NCBI RefSeq assembly: GCF_001423585.1
Contig: NZ_LMOP01000001.1
Location: forward strand, 372,001 to 436,000
Direction of reading: 5' to 3'
Length of the DNA: 64,000 bases
Source of the DNA: Xanthomonas sp. Leaf148
GTDB taxonomy: Bacteria; Pseudomonadota; Gammaproteobacteria; Xanthomonadales; Xanthomonadaceae
The position numbers and the translations under genes are program-made. Shown piece after piece: positions 35,082 through 44,056 of the stretch (position 1 is its first letter; every line of letters begins with the position of its first letter). The notes beneath the pieces are model-generated. The model saw nothing but the letters and a program-made list of their open reading frames with translations, had not been told where the DNA came from and did no database searches.

Positions 35082-35690
35082 TCAGCCGAAGCGCGGATTG
35101 GACAGCTGCTCCAGAAAGATCTGCCACACCCGCGGCTCCATGATCAGCATGAACATCACCCCGAATGCCGCGCCGGCCAGGTGTGCGCTGTGGTTGATGC
35201 GATCGCCGCCGCGGCGGTCCATCCACAGGCTGTAGCCGACGTAGAACACCGCATAGATGATCGCCGGTGCCGGAATGAACAGCACCAGGATGATGGTCCA
35301 CGGCTGCAGCAGGATGAAGGCGAACAGCACCGCCGACACCGCACCGGAGGCACCCAGGCTCAGATAATTGGGGTTCTTCTGGTTCTTCAGATAGCTGGGC
35401 AGGATCGACACCACCAGCGCGGCCAGATAGAACAACGGATAGGTCAGCACGCTGCCGGTCAGCTGCGTCATCACCTTTTCGATCACTCGTCCGAAAAAGA
35501 ACAGCGTGATCATGTTGAAGACCAGGTGTCCCAGGTCGGCGTGGATGAAGCCGTAGGTCACCAGGCGGTCGTACTGCCGGTTCTTGTCCAGCGCCGGCGG
35601 CCACAGGATGAGCCGGTCGGCCAGCTTGCGGTTATTGAACGCCAGCCACGAGACGATGCCGGTGATGGCGATCAGGATCAGGGTAATCAT
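35082..35690 (-). CDS. Rhomboid-family intramembrane serine protease
   Basis: This 202-residue protein has about six membrane helices. It carries the rhomboid hallmarks HADLGHLVFNM (oxyanion His and Asn), the catalytic serine in LGASGAVSA (Ser115) and a second-helix HSAHLAGAAFG (His170). It should cut transmembrane substrates within the bilayer; no substrate is known. The ATG at 35690 follows GAGG. It starts 7 bp after the POT transporter stop, so the two genes form an operon. Confidence 0.92.
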   Translation of the reverse strand: MITLILIAITGIVSWLAFNNRKLADRLILWPPALDKNRQYDRLVTYGFIHADLGHLVFNMITLFFFGRVIEKVMTQLTGSVLTYPLFYLAALVVSILPSYLKNQKNPNYLSLGASGAVSAVLFAFILLQPWTIILVLFIPAPAIIYAVFYVGYSLWMDRRGGDRINHSAHLAGAAFGVMFMLIMEPRVWQIFLEQLSNPRFG

Positions 35691-35697
35691 GCGGACC

Positions 35698-37263
35698 TCA
35701 GGCAGAACGGTAATTGTCGACCATGCGATAACGGCGCGCGTACAAGCCAAAGGCCAGTGCTGCCAGGAATGCGAAGGCCGCGAAGAAGAACATCAAAAAT
35801 GCCGCTTCGCTGAGCCCAGTATCGGCGATATGCGAGGTCACCGTCGCATTGCGCACCGCCACGTTCGATAGCAGCACCCACAGATTGCCGACCGTGGTGG
35901 TCAGATACCAGAAGCTCATCACCACGCCCTTCATCGACGGCGGCGCCTGGCTATAAGCGAACTCGATGCCGGTGGCCGACACCAGCACCTCGCCGAAGGT
36001 AAGCAAGGCATAGGGCAGCATCTGCCAGGCGATGTGCATCGGCTCGCCGCCGTCCATGACGACCTGGATCGCGCCGACCGCAATCCACGCCACGCCACTG
36101 AAGGCGATACCGCTGGTCATGCGACGCAACGGCGTCGGCTCCCAGCCACCACGGCGTAACAGCGGATACAGCACCAGGTTGTTGAAGGGGATCAGCAACA
36201 TCACCAGCAGCGGATTGAGCGCCTGCATCTGCGAGGCGGTGAACCACGCCGGCATGGTCATCTCGCGTCCCTGCAACACCCAGGTCGAGGCCTTCTGATC
36301 GAACAACGAAAAGAACGGCGTCACCAGCGCGAAGATCACCAGCACCCGCAGCAAGGCGCGCACGCCTTCGACCGCGGCATCCGGATGCGTACCGCGCGCG
36401 CGCTCCAGCTGCCACCAGGTGCCGCCGCCGATCCCGGCCAGCAGCAACACCAGCGCCATGCACAGGCAGATAACGATGCCCAGCGGCTCGATCAGCATCA
36501 TGCAGGCCAGTGCAGCGACCACCGCGATGACTGCCAGCGCCAGACCAGGCCGCCCCTGCCCTGGCGCGCGTGCCAGCAATGCCGTGCGCAGCACCGCGCC
36601 GAACCCGTGCGGGTCTTTCGGCGGCAACGGCACCAGCACGTAGCGCTTGCGACCCAGCCAGAACACCAGCGTGGCCACGAACATCAAGATGCCGGGAATG
36701 CCGAACGCCCACGACGGGCCCAGATTCTTCAGTGCGACCGGGATCAGCAACGAGGCGAACAACGAGCCGAAGTTGATGATCCAGTAGAAAGCGTCGAACA
36801 CCACCTTGGCCATGTGTTTGTTGGACTGGTCGAACTGGTCGCCCATGAACGAGGCCACCAGCGGTTTGATGCCGCCCGCACCCAGCGCAATCAAGCCCAG
36901 CCCGACGAAGAAGCCTTGACGGCTGCCCTCGAACATCGCCAGACACGCGTGGCCGGCGCAATAGATGAGGCTGAACCACAGAATCGTGTTGTATTTGCCG
37001 AACAAGCGATCAGCCAGCCAGCCGCCCAGCAGCGGGAAGAAAAACACCCCGATCATGAAGCTGTGCAGGATGTGCTTGGCTTCGGCCTCGCGGCCCGGCC
37101 CGCCAACCTCCTGCAGCAGCAGCGAGGTGATCAGAAACTGCACCAGGATGTTGCGCATCCCGTAGAAGCTGAAACGCTCGCAGGCTTCGTTGCCGATGAT
37201 GAAAGGAATCTGGCGCGGCAGGCGCGCGCCGGCCGTGGGGCCCGGCAAGGTCGAGGTGGTCAA
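35698..37263 (-). CDS. POT/PTR-family proton-dependent peptide transporter
   Basis: This protein of about 521 residues is a di/tripeptide-proton symporter of the major facilitator superfamily. The diagnostic ExxERFxFYG element is present as EACERFSFYGMRNI near residue 26, with about 12-14 further helices and the FALVTPFFSLFDQKASTWVL segment typical of POT proteins. The open frame begins at a TTG (37263) without an obvious ribosome binding site; no better upstream start exists. It lies upstream of the rhomboid gene and near two exported peptidases, consistent with peptide use. Confidence 0.9.
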   Translation of the reverse strand: MTTSTLPGPTAGARLPRQIPFIIGNEACERFSFYGMRNILVQFLITSLLLQEVGGPGREAEAKHILHSFMIGVFFFPLLGGWLADRLFGKYNTILWFSLIYCAGHACLAMFEGSRQGFFVGLGLIALGAGGIKPLVASFMGDQFDQSNKHMAKVVFDAFYWIINFGSLFASLLIPVALKNLGPSWAFGIPGILMFVATLVFWLGRKRYVLVPLPPKDPHGFGAVLRTALLARAPGQGRPGLALAVIAVVAALACMMLIEPLGIVICLCMALVLLLAGIGGGTWWQLERARGTHPDAAVEGVRALLRVLVIFALVTPFFSLFDQKASTWVLQGREMTMPAWFTASQMQALNPLLVMLLIPFNNLVLYPLLRRGGWEPTPLRRMTSGIAFSGVAWIAVGAIQVVMDGGEPMHIAWQMLPYALLTFGEVLVSATGIEFAYSQAPPSMKGVVMSFWYLTTTVGNLWVLLSNVAVRNATVTSHIADTGLSEAAFLMFFFAAFAFLAALAFGLYARRYRMVDNYRSA

Positions 37264-37547
37264 AGGCGGTCCGACGAGCTGAAAACAGGCCCTATCGTAC
37301 CGGCGCCGAGCTGCCGGCCGCCATGCGCGCGCAGGTCGGCTGCTGGCGTTGCGCGCTCAGGACATCGCACCGCGCGCAGTCGACGCCGAGTGCATGCGTG
37401 CGCAGACCGCGTCGATAACCCGCAAAAACCGGCGTTTTCGAATCGCTCGCGCCCGCTTGAAGTCGGCGACCATGCCGCAGTGCAGATTGGCCTGCCAGCT
37501 CGGCTCGGCTACATTGCAAACGTTTTCCTGGAACACTGGACCGCTGG

Positions 37548-39317
37548 ATGCCCCGCTTCACCCGCCTGGCCCTGAGCCTGTTGTTGTTGACCTGCGCCCC
37601 TGTCGCGCTGGCCGCCGAACCGCTGACCACCCAGGCCGAGCGCAGCGGCTTTGTGCATACCGGCCGCTATGACGAAGTCATCGCGCTGTGCGATGCGTTT
37701 GCGCAGCGTTACCCGCAGGCGGTGCGCTGCGTCGAGTTCGGCACCACGCCGGAAGGCAGGCCGATGAAGGCCTTGATCGCCTCCACCAGCGGCGCGCTGG
37801 ATGCGGCCAGCGCCGCACAGCGCAAGCTGCCGGTGGTCTTGATCCAGGGCGGCATCCACGCTGGCGAAATCGATGGCAAGGACGCGGGCTTTCTGGCCTT
37901 GCGCCAGCTGCTCGATGGCAAGGCCGGCAAGGGCGTGCTCGACACGTTGGTATGGGTATTCGTGCCGGTGTTCAACGTGGATGGACACGAGCGCTTCGGC
38001 GCCTGGAATCGCCCCAACCAGCGCGGCCCCGAGCAGATGGGCTGGCGTGTCACCGCGCAGAACCTCAATCTCAACCGCGACTACGTCAAGGCCGACGCGC
38101 CGGAGATGCAGGCCATGCTGCGGCTGGTACAGCAGTGGGACCCGCTGATGTACGTGGACCTGCATGTCACCGACGGCGCCAAGTTCGAGCACGACGTCTC
38201 GGTGCAGGTGGAGCCGGTGCATGCCGGCGACACCACGCTGCAGCGCGACGGCACGCGTTGGCGCGATGCAGTGCTGGGCGATCTGGCCAAGCAAGGTTCG
38301 CTGCCGCTGCCGTATTACCCCTCTTTCGTGCACGAAGACGACCCCAGCTCCGGCTTCGCCGACGACGTGTCGCCGCCGCGGTTTTCGCATGGCTATTTCC
38401 TGCTGCGCAACCGCTTCGGCATGTTGGTGGAAACCCACTCGTGGAAGGACTACCCCACGCGCGTGCGGGTCACCCGCAATGCCATCGTGTCGGTGCTGCA
38501 GCAGGCCGCAAAACATGGCAACGCCTGGCGCGCCGATGCGCTGGCGGCCGATCAGCGCGCCAGCCAGCTGGCCGGCATGCCCGAGCCGCTGCGCTTTGCC
38601 GCCGGCCCTGCCGCGCGCACCGTGGCGTTTCGCGGCTATGCGTATACGCGCACGCCGTCGCCGATTTCCGGCGCGCTGATGACGCGCTACGACGAGAGCA
38701 AACCGCAGATCTGGAAGGTACCGCTGCGCGATCAGATCAAACCCGATTTGGTGGTCGACGCACCGCGTGGCGGCTATCTGGTGCCGGCAGCGCAAGCGGC
38801 CTTTGTCGCCGAGAAATTACGCCTACATGGCATCGATTTCCGCACCGTCGCCAGTGCGGCAGAACATCCGGTGCAAACCTTCCGTGCCGACACCGCCAAC
38901 TTTGCCGCGCGCTCGAACGAAGGTCACCAGACCTTGGAGGTCGGTGGGCAATGGCGCGATGAAACCCGCAATGTCCCGGCCGGCGCGTTGTTCGTGCCGA
39001 TTGCGCAACCCAAGGCGCGCCTGTTGATGGCGATGCTGGAGCCGCAGGCACCGGACTCGCTGCTGCAGTGGGGCTTTTTCAACACGGCCTTCGAGCGCAA
39101 GGAATACATGGAGGCCTACGTGGCCGAAGACGTGGCGCGCGACATGCTGGCCAACGACGCCGCGTTGAAGGCCCAGTTCGACCAGCGCATCGCCAGCGAC
39201 CCGGAGTTTGCCAACAGCCCGCAAGCGCGCCTGGAGTTCTTCGCCAAGCGTCATTCTTCCTGGGACGAGCGCTACCAGCTCTATCCGGTGCTGCGTACCG
39301 CGCAGACCGACTTCTAA
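37548..39317 (+). CDS. Exported M14-family zinc carboxypeptidase
   Basis: This 589-residue metallopeptidase has a signal peptide (LALSLLLLTCAPVALAA) and a carboxypeptidase A-like domain. The zinc motif HxxE is IHAGEIDG near residue 105, and VFVPVFNVDGHERFG and NLNRDYVKAD are typical. The third zinc ligand is probably the His of MYVDLHVTDGA. A long C-terminal extension of about 250 residues follows the catalytic domain. Periplasmic or secreted peptide breakdown is the likely role. It diverges from the POT transporter; the 284-bp gap shows no other gene. Confidence 0.9.
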   Translation: MPRFTRLALSLLLLTCAPVALAAEPLTTQAERSGFVHTGRYDEVIALCDAFAQRYPQAVRCVEFGTTPEGRPMKALIASTSGALDAASAAQRKLPVVLIQGGIHAGEIDGKDAGFLALRQLLDGKAGKGVLDTLVWVFVPVFNVDGHERFGAWNRPNQRGPEQMGWRVTAQNLNLNRDYVKADAPEMQAMLRLVQQWDPLMYVDLHVTDGAKFEHDVSVQVEPVHAGDTTLQRDGTRWRDAVLGDLAKQGSLPLPYYPSFVHEDDPSSGFADDVSPPRFSHGYFLLRNRFGMLVETHSWKDYPTRVRVTRNAIVSVLQQAAKHGNAWRADALAADQRASQLAGMPEPLRFAAGPAARTVAFRGYAYTRTPSPISGALMTRYDESKPQIWKVPLRDQIKPDLVVDAPRGGYLVPAAQAAFVAEKLRLHGIDFRTVASAAEHPVQTFRADTANFAARSNEGHQTLEVGGQWRDETRNVPAGALFVPIAQPKARLLMAMLEPQAPDSLLQWGFFNTAFERKEYMEAYVAEDVARDMLANDAALKAQFDQRIASDPEFANSPQARLEFFAKRHSSWDERYQLYPVLRTAQTDF

Positions 39318-39425
39318 CCGCGCCGCCTCTCCAGGCGAGCGACCGAACCGCGCCTGTGCGCGGCTCCCATCCGGGCATCTCGCTGCCCCCAATTTCGTAA
39401 TGACCCAGTACGACAAGGACACCCC

Positions 39426-41687
39426 GTGCCACACCCCGCTATGAAACCGTTTACAACGACTACTCTTCGCCCTCGCCCGCTCGTCTTGGCGGTGGTCATG
39501 GGCCTGGGCATCGCGCTGTCTGCGCCGTTGGCACTCGCACAATCCGCAGCGGCACCGCAGCCATGGATGGACACCGCGTTGACCGCCGACCAACGTGCGG
39601 ACCGGCTGCTGGCGCAGATGACCGACGACGAAAAATTCCAGATGCTGCGCAGCTATTTCGGCCTGGGCACCGACAAGATTCCCAAGCCGGAAGGCGCGCT
39701 GGGGTCGGCAGGCTATGTGCCCGGCATTCCACGCTTGGGTATCCCCGCGCAGCAGCTGGCAGATGCCGGCGTGGGCGTGACCAATCCAGGTGGCATCCGC
39801 AAGGGCGACTTCGCCACCGCGATGCCGTCCGGCCCGTCCACGGCATCCAGCTGGAACCCGCAGCTGGCCTTTGCCGGCGGCAAGACCATGGGCCGCGAAT
39901 CCTGGCAGCAGGGCTTCAACGTGCTGCTGGCCGGCAGCGTCAACCTGCAGCGCGATCCGCGCAACGGCCGCAACTTCGAATACGCCGGCGAAGACCCGCT
40001 GCTGGCCGGCACCATGGTCGGCGAATCGATCCGCGGCGTGCAGAGCGAACACGTGCTGTCGACGATGAAGCACTTCGCGCTCAACGACATGGAAACCCGG
40101 CGCAACTTCCATAGCGCCGACATTGGCGAGCAGGCGATGCACGAGTCGGACCTGCTGGCCTTCGAGATTGCGCTGAAGATCGGCGACCCGGCGTCGGTGA
40201 TGTGTTCGTACAACAAGATCAACGGCATCTACGGCTGCGAGCACGATTACCTGCTCAACCAGGTGCTCAAACAGGAATGGAAATACCCCGGCTATGTGAT
40301 GTCCGATTGGGGCGGCGTGCACAGCGGCTCCAAGGCCGCGCTGGCTGGACTGGATCAGCAATCGGCCGGCGAAGTGTTCGATGCTGCAGTGTTCTTCGAT
40401 GCGCCGTTGCGCATGGCGGTGGGCGCCGGCGTGGTGCCGCGCGCGCGCTTCGACGACATGGTCAAGCGCGTGCTGCGCAGCCTGTTTGCGCATGGCGCGT
40501 TCGATCACCCGACCCAGCGCCAACCCATCGATGGCAAGGCCGGGCAACTGGCCGCGCAGCATGTGGCCGAAGAAGGCAGCGTGCTGCTGCGTAATGAGCA
40601 AGCTCTGTTGCCACTCTCCAAGGACGTGCGCCGCATCGCGGTGATTGGCGGCTACGCCGACAAGGGCGTGATGTCCGGCGGCGGCTCCTCGCGGGTGGAC
40701 TACACCATCAATGGCGGCAACGCGGTGCCCGGGCTCACCCCGACCACCTGGCCGGGCCCGGTGATCATCCATCCGTCCTCGCCGTTGCAGGCCCTGCGCG
40801 CCGCATTGCCAAATGTGCAGATCGACTACGTCGACGGCAAGGACCGCAATGCGGCCGCACGTGCGGCCAAAGCGGCCGATGTCGCCATCGTGTTCGCCAC
40901 CCAATGGGCCGCCGAATCGGTGGACCTGCCGGACATGCAGTTGCCCGACAACCAGGATGCGTTGATCGACGCAGTGGCCAAGGCCAACCCCAAGACCACC
41001 GTGGTGCTGGAAACCAACGGCCCCGTGCGCATGCCCTGGGCCGAGCGCGTGCCGGCGGTGCTGCAGGCCTGGTATCCGGGCATCGGCGGCGGCCAAGCGA
41101 TCGCCAACCTTTTGACCGGCGCGGTGAATCCGTCCGGCCATCTGCCGGTGACCTGGCCGGTGGACGAATCGCAGCTGCCGCGCCCGTCGATTCCGGGGCT
41201 GGGCTTCAAGCCGGCCAAGCCGGGCGAAGACAGCATCGACTACGCCATCGAAGGTGCCAACGTCGGCTACAAGTGGTTTGCCGCGCGCAAGCTCACCCCA
41301 CGTTATCCGTTCGGCCACGGTCTGTCGTACACGCAATTCCGCATGGGCGGCCTGCAGGTGGACGCGCAAGGCAGCACCCTCACCGCACGCTTCGAGGTGG
41401 AGAACACCGGCCAGCGCGAAGGCGCTGCGGTGCCGCAGCTCTACGTCACCTTGCCCGATGGCCATGCCACACCGCTGCGCCTGATCGGCTGGCAGAAGCT
41501 CACCCTCAAGCCCGGCGAAAAGCGCAGCGTGCAGGTGATTGCCGAACCGAAGACGCTGGCCGATTTCGATGCCAAGGCACGTCATTGGAAGATCGCTGGC
41601 GGCACCTACCGCGTGCAACTGGCGCGCTCGGCGAGCGAGCCGGTGCAGAGTGCGGAGGTCCGCTTGCAGGCGACGCAACTGCCGTAA
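39426..41687 (+). CDS. Glycoside hydrolase family 3 beta-glycosidase
   Basis: This 753-residue exported enzyme should hydrolyse beta-linked glucosides or xylosides from plant polymers. It has a signal peptide, the GH3 N-terminal barrel with the catalytic nucleophile in VMSDWGGVHSG (Asp294), the C-terminal domain with AADVAIVFATQWAAES, and a C-terminal fibronectin-like domain (FEVENTGQREG). The start is a GTG at 39426 with AAGGA upstream; an ATG five codons later lacks a ribosome binding site. It lies 130 bp before tRNA-Leu. Confidence 0.92.
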   Translation: MPHPAMKPFTTTTLRPRPLVLAVVMGLGIALSAPLALAQSAAAPQPWMDTALTADQRADRLLAQMTDDEKFQMLRSYFGLGTDKIPKPEGALGSAGYVPGIPRLGIPAQQLADAGVGVTNPGGIRKGDFATAMPSGPSTASSWNPQLAFAGGKTMGRESWQQGFNVLLAGSVNLQRDPRNGRNFEYAGEDPLLAGTMVGESIRGVQSEHVLSTMKHFALNDMETRRNFHSADIGEQAMHESDLLAFEIALKIGDPASVMCSYNKINGIYGCEHDYLLNQVLKQEWKYPGYVMSDWGGVHSGSKAALAGLDQQSAGEVFDAAVFFDAPLRMAVGAGVVPRARFDDMVKRVLRSLFAHGAFDHPTQRQPIDGKAGQLAAQHVAEEGSVLLRNEQALLPLSKDVRRIAVIGGYADKGVMSGGGSSRVDYTINGGNAVPGLTPTTWPGPVIIHPSSPLQALRAALPNVQIDYVDGKDRNAAARAAKAADVAIVFATQWAAESVDLPDMQLPDNQDALIDAVAKANPKTTVVLETNGPVRMPWAERVPAVLQAWYPGIGGGQAIANLLTGAVNPSGHLPVTWPVDESQLPRPSIPGLGFKPAKPGEDSIDYAIEGANVGYKWFAARKLTPRYPFGHGLSYTQFRMGGLQVDAQGSTLTARFEVENTGQREGAAVPQLYVTLPDGHATPLRLIGWQKLTLKPGEKRSVQVIAEPKTLADFDAKARHWKIAGGTYRVQLARSASEPVQSAEVRLQATQLP

Positions 41688-41775
41688 CCAGCGGCGCGGC
41701 GCGCGCGATCCATGCGTCCGCCGCGTCCAGCTGCCGAGCGCTGCATGGCACACACAAAAAATGTAGGAAAGTGCG

Positions 41776-41804
41776 TTGACAGCCGCACGCCCAGCTTGCA
41801 CAAT
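41776..41804 (+). promoter_or_regulatory. Sigma-70 promoter of tRNA-Leu
   Basis: A perfect -35 TTGACA (41776-41781) and a -10-like CACAAT (41799-41804) are 17 bp apart. The start would fall about 8-10 bases before the mature tRNA. Confidence 0.7.
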
Positions 41805-41818
41805 TCGCCCCCTGAGTC

Positions 41819-41905
41819 GCCCAGGTGGCGGAATTGGTAGACGCACTAGCTTCAGGTGCTAGCGGGGGCAACTTCGTGGAGGTTCGAGTCCTCTCCTGGG
41901 CACCA
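41819..41905 (+). tRNA. tRNA-Leu (anticodon CAG)
   Basis: This is a complete 87-nt class II tRNA. The acceptor stem is GCCCAGG/CCTGGGC, the D arm carries TGGCGGAATTGGTAGACGC, the anticodon stem CTAGC/GCTAG holds the loop TTCAGGT (anticodon CAG), a long variable arm follows, the T arm is GGTTCGAGTCC and CCA is encoded. It has its own promoter and terminator. Confidence 0.97.
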
Positions 41906-41924
41906 CGACTCACGGTAGATCGTA

Positions 41925-41952
41925 AAAAACCTCGCTTCGGCGGGGTTTTTTG
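41925..41952 (+). terminator. Intrinsic terminator of tRNA-Leu
   Basis: CCTCGC and GCGGGG flank a stable TTCG tetraloop, with A6 before and T6 after the stem. Confidence 0.93.
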
Positions 41953-42470
41953 CGTTTGGGTGTTTGCTTTAGCGCACTACTGGCCGCTGAGCCGTTGTCT
42001 GTTGCAGGCAGTCTCCGGCGGCAGGTCCATCGAACGATTCCGCCATCGCGCGGCAAGGTCACTGAGCACCAGCCAAGCTCACGCCGCGCAGCACGCGCAG
42101 CCGCAGTGATCCAAAGCCATGTGCTGCCAACAAACACCACATGGCTGCACGCCGTTGCGGTGTTTTACAGACACACAAGCGCCGTAGCGCGCGAGGCAGT
42201 GACTTTCGACACGCGCCGCACGCGATCCAAACGCATGAGGATGCCGCGTCACCTTCACGGCAATCCCCATGCGTCGCTCGCTGCCACGTGCCTTATTGCA
42301 GATTGCCACGCTCAGCCCACCCGCGTGGGCACAGCAGGCGCATACTAGCCCGTCGCAGACGCATCGGGCGCAGATGTGATCGCACCACTGCGGCCTTGGT
42401 ACAGCGTTCAATGTGCTCGCCGACCGCGGCGGCATCTGGCTTTACTGCGACAGTGGCGTGTTAGCTGCGC
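41953..42470. other. Gene-free region after tRNA-Leu
   Basis: About 518 bp between the tRNA terminator and the serine hydrolase stop. The open frames here lack ribosome binding sites and recognisable products. No integrase, direct repeat of the tRNA 3' end or other sign of an inserted element is visible. Confidence 0.5.
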
Positions 42471-43997
42471 TTAGTCAGGACTGCTGGACTTGTCCCTGAT
42501 CGCTTGACTGATGCGCTTGGCGCGTGCGAGGTCTCCGGCCGCCTCATACGCCTCCGCCAGGCTGTCCAGCGCATTGCTCGATGCCGGGAACAAGTCCACG
42601 TTGAGTGCAAACACCCTGATCGCGGCGGTGGCGCCCAGGTTGGACAGCACGGTGTAGCCGGTGGTGTTGATCGCCCGTTCGAGCGCCTCGTCGGAGAGGC
42701 CGGGCCGCGCCCGGAGTGCCTGCGCAAAGATGCGGGTCTCCTGCTCGTCGGGAGCGCGCAGTGCGAAGGCGATCAGTGTTTCAGCCAGCGATTTGCTGGG
42801 AAACCGTTGCGTTGAGAGCGTGGCAACGACGCTGTCCAGCAGCACCCTGCTCCACACACCGCGCGCACTTCCATTAGTGAGATAGACCACGCTGTAGCTG
42901 TCACCATCAAGCGTCGTATCGAACAGGATCCGCACCCGCACTCGCGCGCCGCCATCGTGGCCGACAGATTGATACGCATCGTCTTGCCCGACCTCCCAAC
43001 CACTGGCGAACCAGCCGCGCTGCCCATTGGGAAGCGTCTGCGGTTGCCAGAGCTTGCGTAGGGTCTCCTTGCCCACCAGGCGCCCGGTCCGCACCGCCTC
43101 CAGAAACGTGCTCAGATCGTCGACGCTTGTGTACAACTGCCCATGCGCCAGCGCGTACTCCGGCCAGGCGACAGTGGGCTCCGGCTCCAGCTTGCCGTCG
43201 GTGCCGAGATACGCGCTGGCTACGCGATGCGCAGGCAGCAGTGGAAGTCCAATTGATGTGTGCGTCAGATGCAGCTTGGTGATGATTCGCTCCGATGCAA
43301 TCTGCGGATACGGCTTGCGGTAGTGCGCCTGCAGTAGCTGCCCAAGCACCACGTAATTGATGTTGGTATAGCGCGTATCGCTGCCGGGAACGGCAACCAA
43401 GGGCTGTGTGGCCAGTCGCTCGAACATCGCCTGCGCGCTGGCCGCAAAGCGCGCATTGGCCTCGTCCGCGCCACGCATCTGCGACGGTTCAAAGTACTCC
43501 GGCAGACCGGAGGTGTGATCGAGCAGCTGCCGAACGGTGATGTGCTTCCAGGGTTCGGGTAACGCAGGCAGATACTGCCTGGCCGGCTGATCCAGGTCGA
43601 TCTCACCTGCTTCCACTAATTGCATGATCAAGGTGCTGACAAACAGCTTGGCGACCGAAAACGCCGGAAAGATCTGCTCGGGCGTGACCGGCTGCTGCGT
43701 CTGCAGATCGGCAACGCCGTCGACTCCGCGAAACACCCGCTTGCCGTTGTGCACGACAACCACCGCTTGGCCGACGATGCCGTAGCGTTGCCGATTGAGC
43801 TGCATCTGCCGGGTCAGACGGTCGGCAAGAGGCTCAGGCGTGGCAGCGACGGGAAAGCAACAGCACACCGCAAGACACAGCAGCAACCATGCAAACCAGT
43901 GCGGAAGGTGTAGTCGCCGCGCCGGCAGACGCGATGATCGCGTCGTGGCTGGCGAAGCTCCATCCGTGAATGCCCTACCTGCCCAACACCTGACCAT
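42471..43997 (-). CDS. Exported serine hydrolase of the beta-lactamase/class C family
   Basis: This 508-residue protein has an N-terminal signal anchor (WFAWLLLCLAVCCCFPVAA) and a class C beta-lactamase-like domain. The nucleophile motif SxxK is FSVAKLF near residue 114, and YTNINYVVLG gives the second motif. A helical C-terminal part ends in a TPR-like stretch (LDSLAEAYEAAGDLARAKRI). Family members are D-aminopeptidases, esterases or penicillin-binding-like enzymes; antibiotic hydrolysis cannot be assumed. AGGAG lies eight bases before the ATG at 43997. It lies 59 bp downstream of emrB on the same strand. Confidence 0.87.
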   Translation of the reverse strand: MVRCWAGRAFTDGASPATTRSSRLPARRLHLPHWFAWLLLCLAVCCCFPVAATPEPLADRLTRQMQLNRQRYGIVGQAVVVVHNGKRVFRGVDGVADLQTQQPVTPEQIFPAFSVAKLFVSTLIMQLVEAGEIDLDQPARQYLPALPEPWKHITVRQLLDHTSGLPEYFEPSQMRGADEANARFAASAQAMFERLATQPLVAVPGSDTRYTNINYVVLGQLLQAHYRKPYPQIASERIITKLHLTHTSIGLPLLPAHRVASAYLGTDGKLEPEPTVAWPEYALAHGQLYTSVDDLSTFLEAVRTGRLVGKETLRKLWQPQTLPNGQRGWFASGWEVGQDDAYQSVGHDGGARVRVRILFDTTLDGDSYSVVYLTNGSARGVWSRVLLDSVVATLSTQRFPSKSLAETLIAFALRAPDEQETRIFAQALRARPGLSDEALERAINTTGYTVLSNLGATAAIRVFALNVDLFPASSNALDSLAEAYEAAGDLARAKRISQAIRDKSSSPD

Positions 43998-44056
43998 CGG
44001 CGCTGCTCCTGAGTGAACAGCGCCAGTCTAGCCGAGCCGCACAACCTGCCGTGCGC

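Noticed and set aside
38823-41846. Very long open frame of about 1000 codons on the minus strand opposite the M14 and GH3 genes
   Set aside because: It lies antisense to two genes with clear catalytic motifs. Its product is rich in His, Arg, Gln and Ala as expected from high-GC shadow frames, and it has no recognisable domain.
41953-42470. Genomic island attached to tRNA-Leu
   Set aside because: No integrase, no repeat of the tRNA 3' end downstream, and ordinary-looking genes follow.
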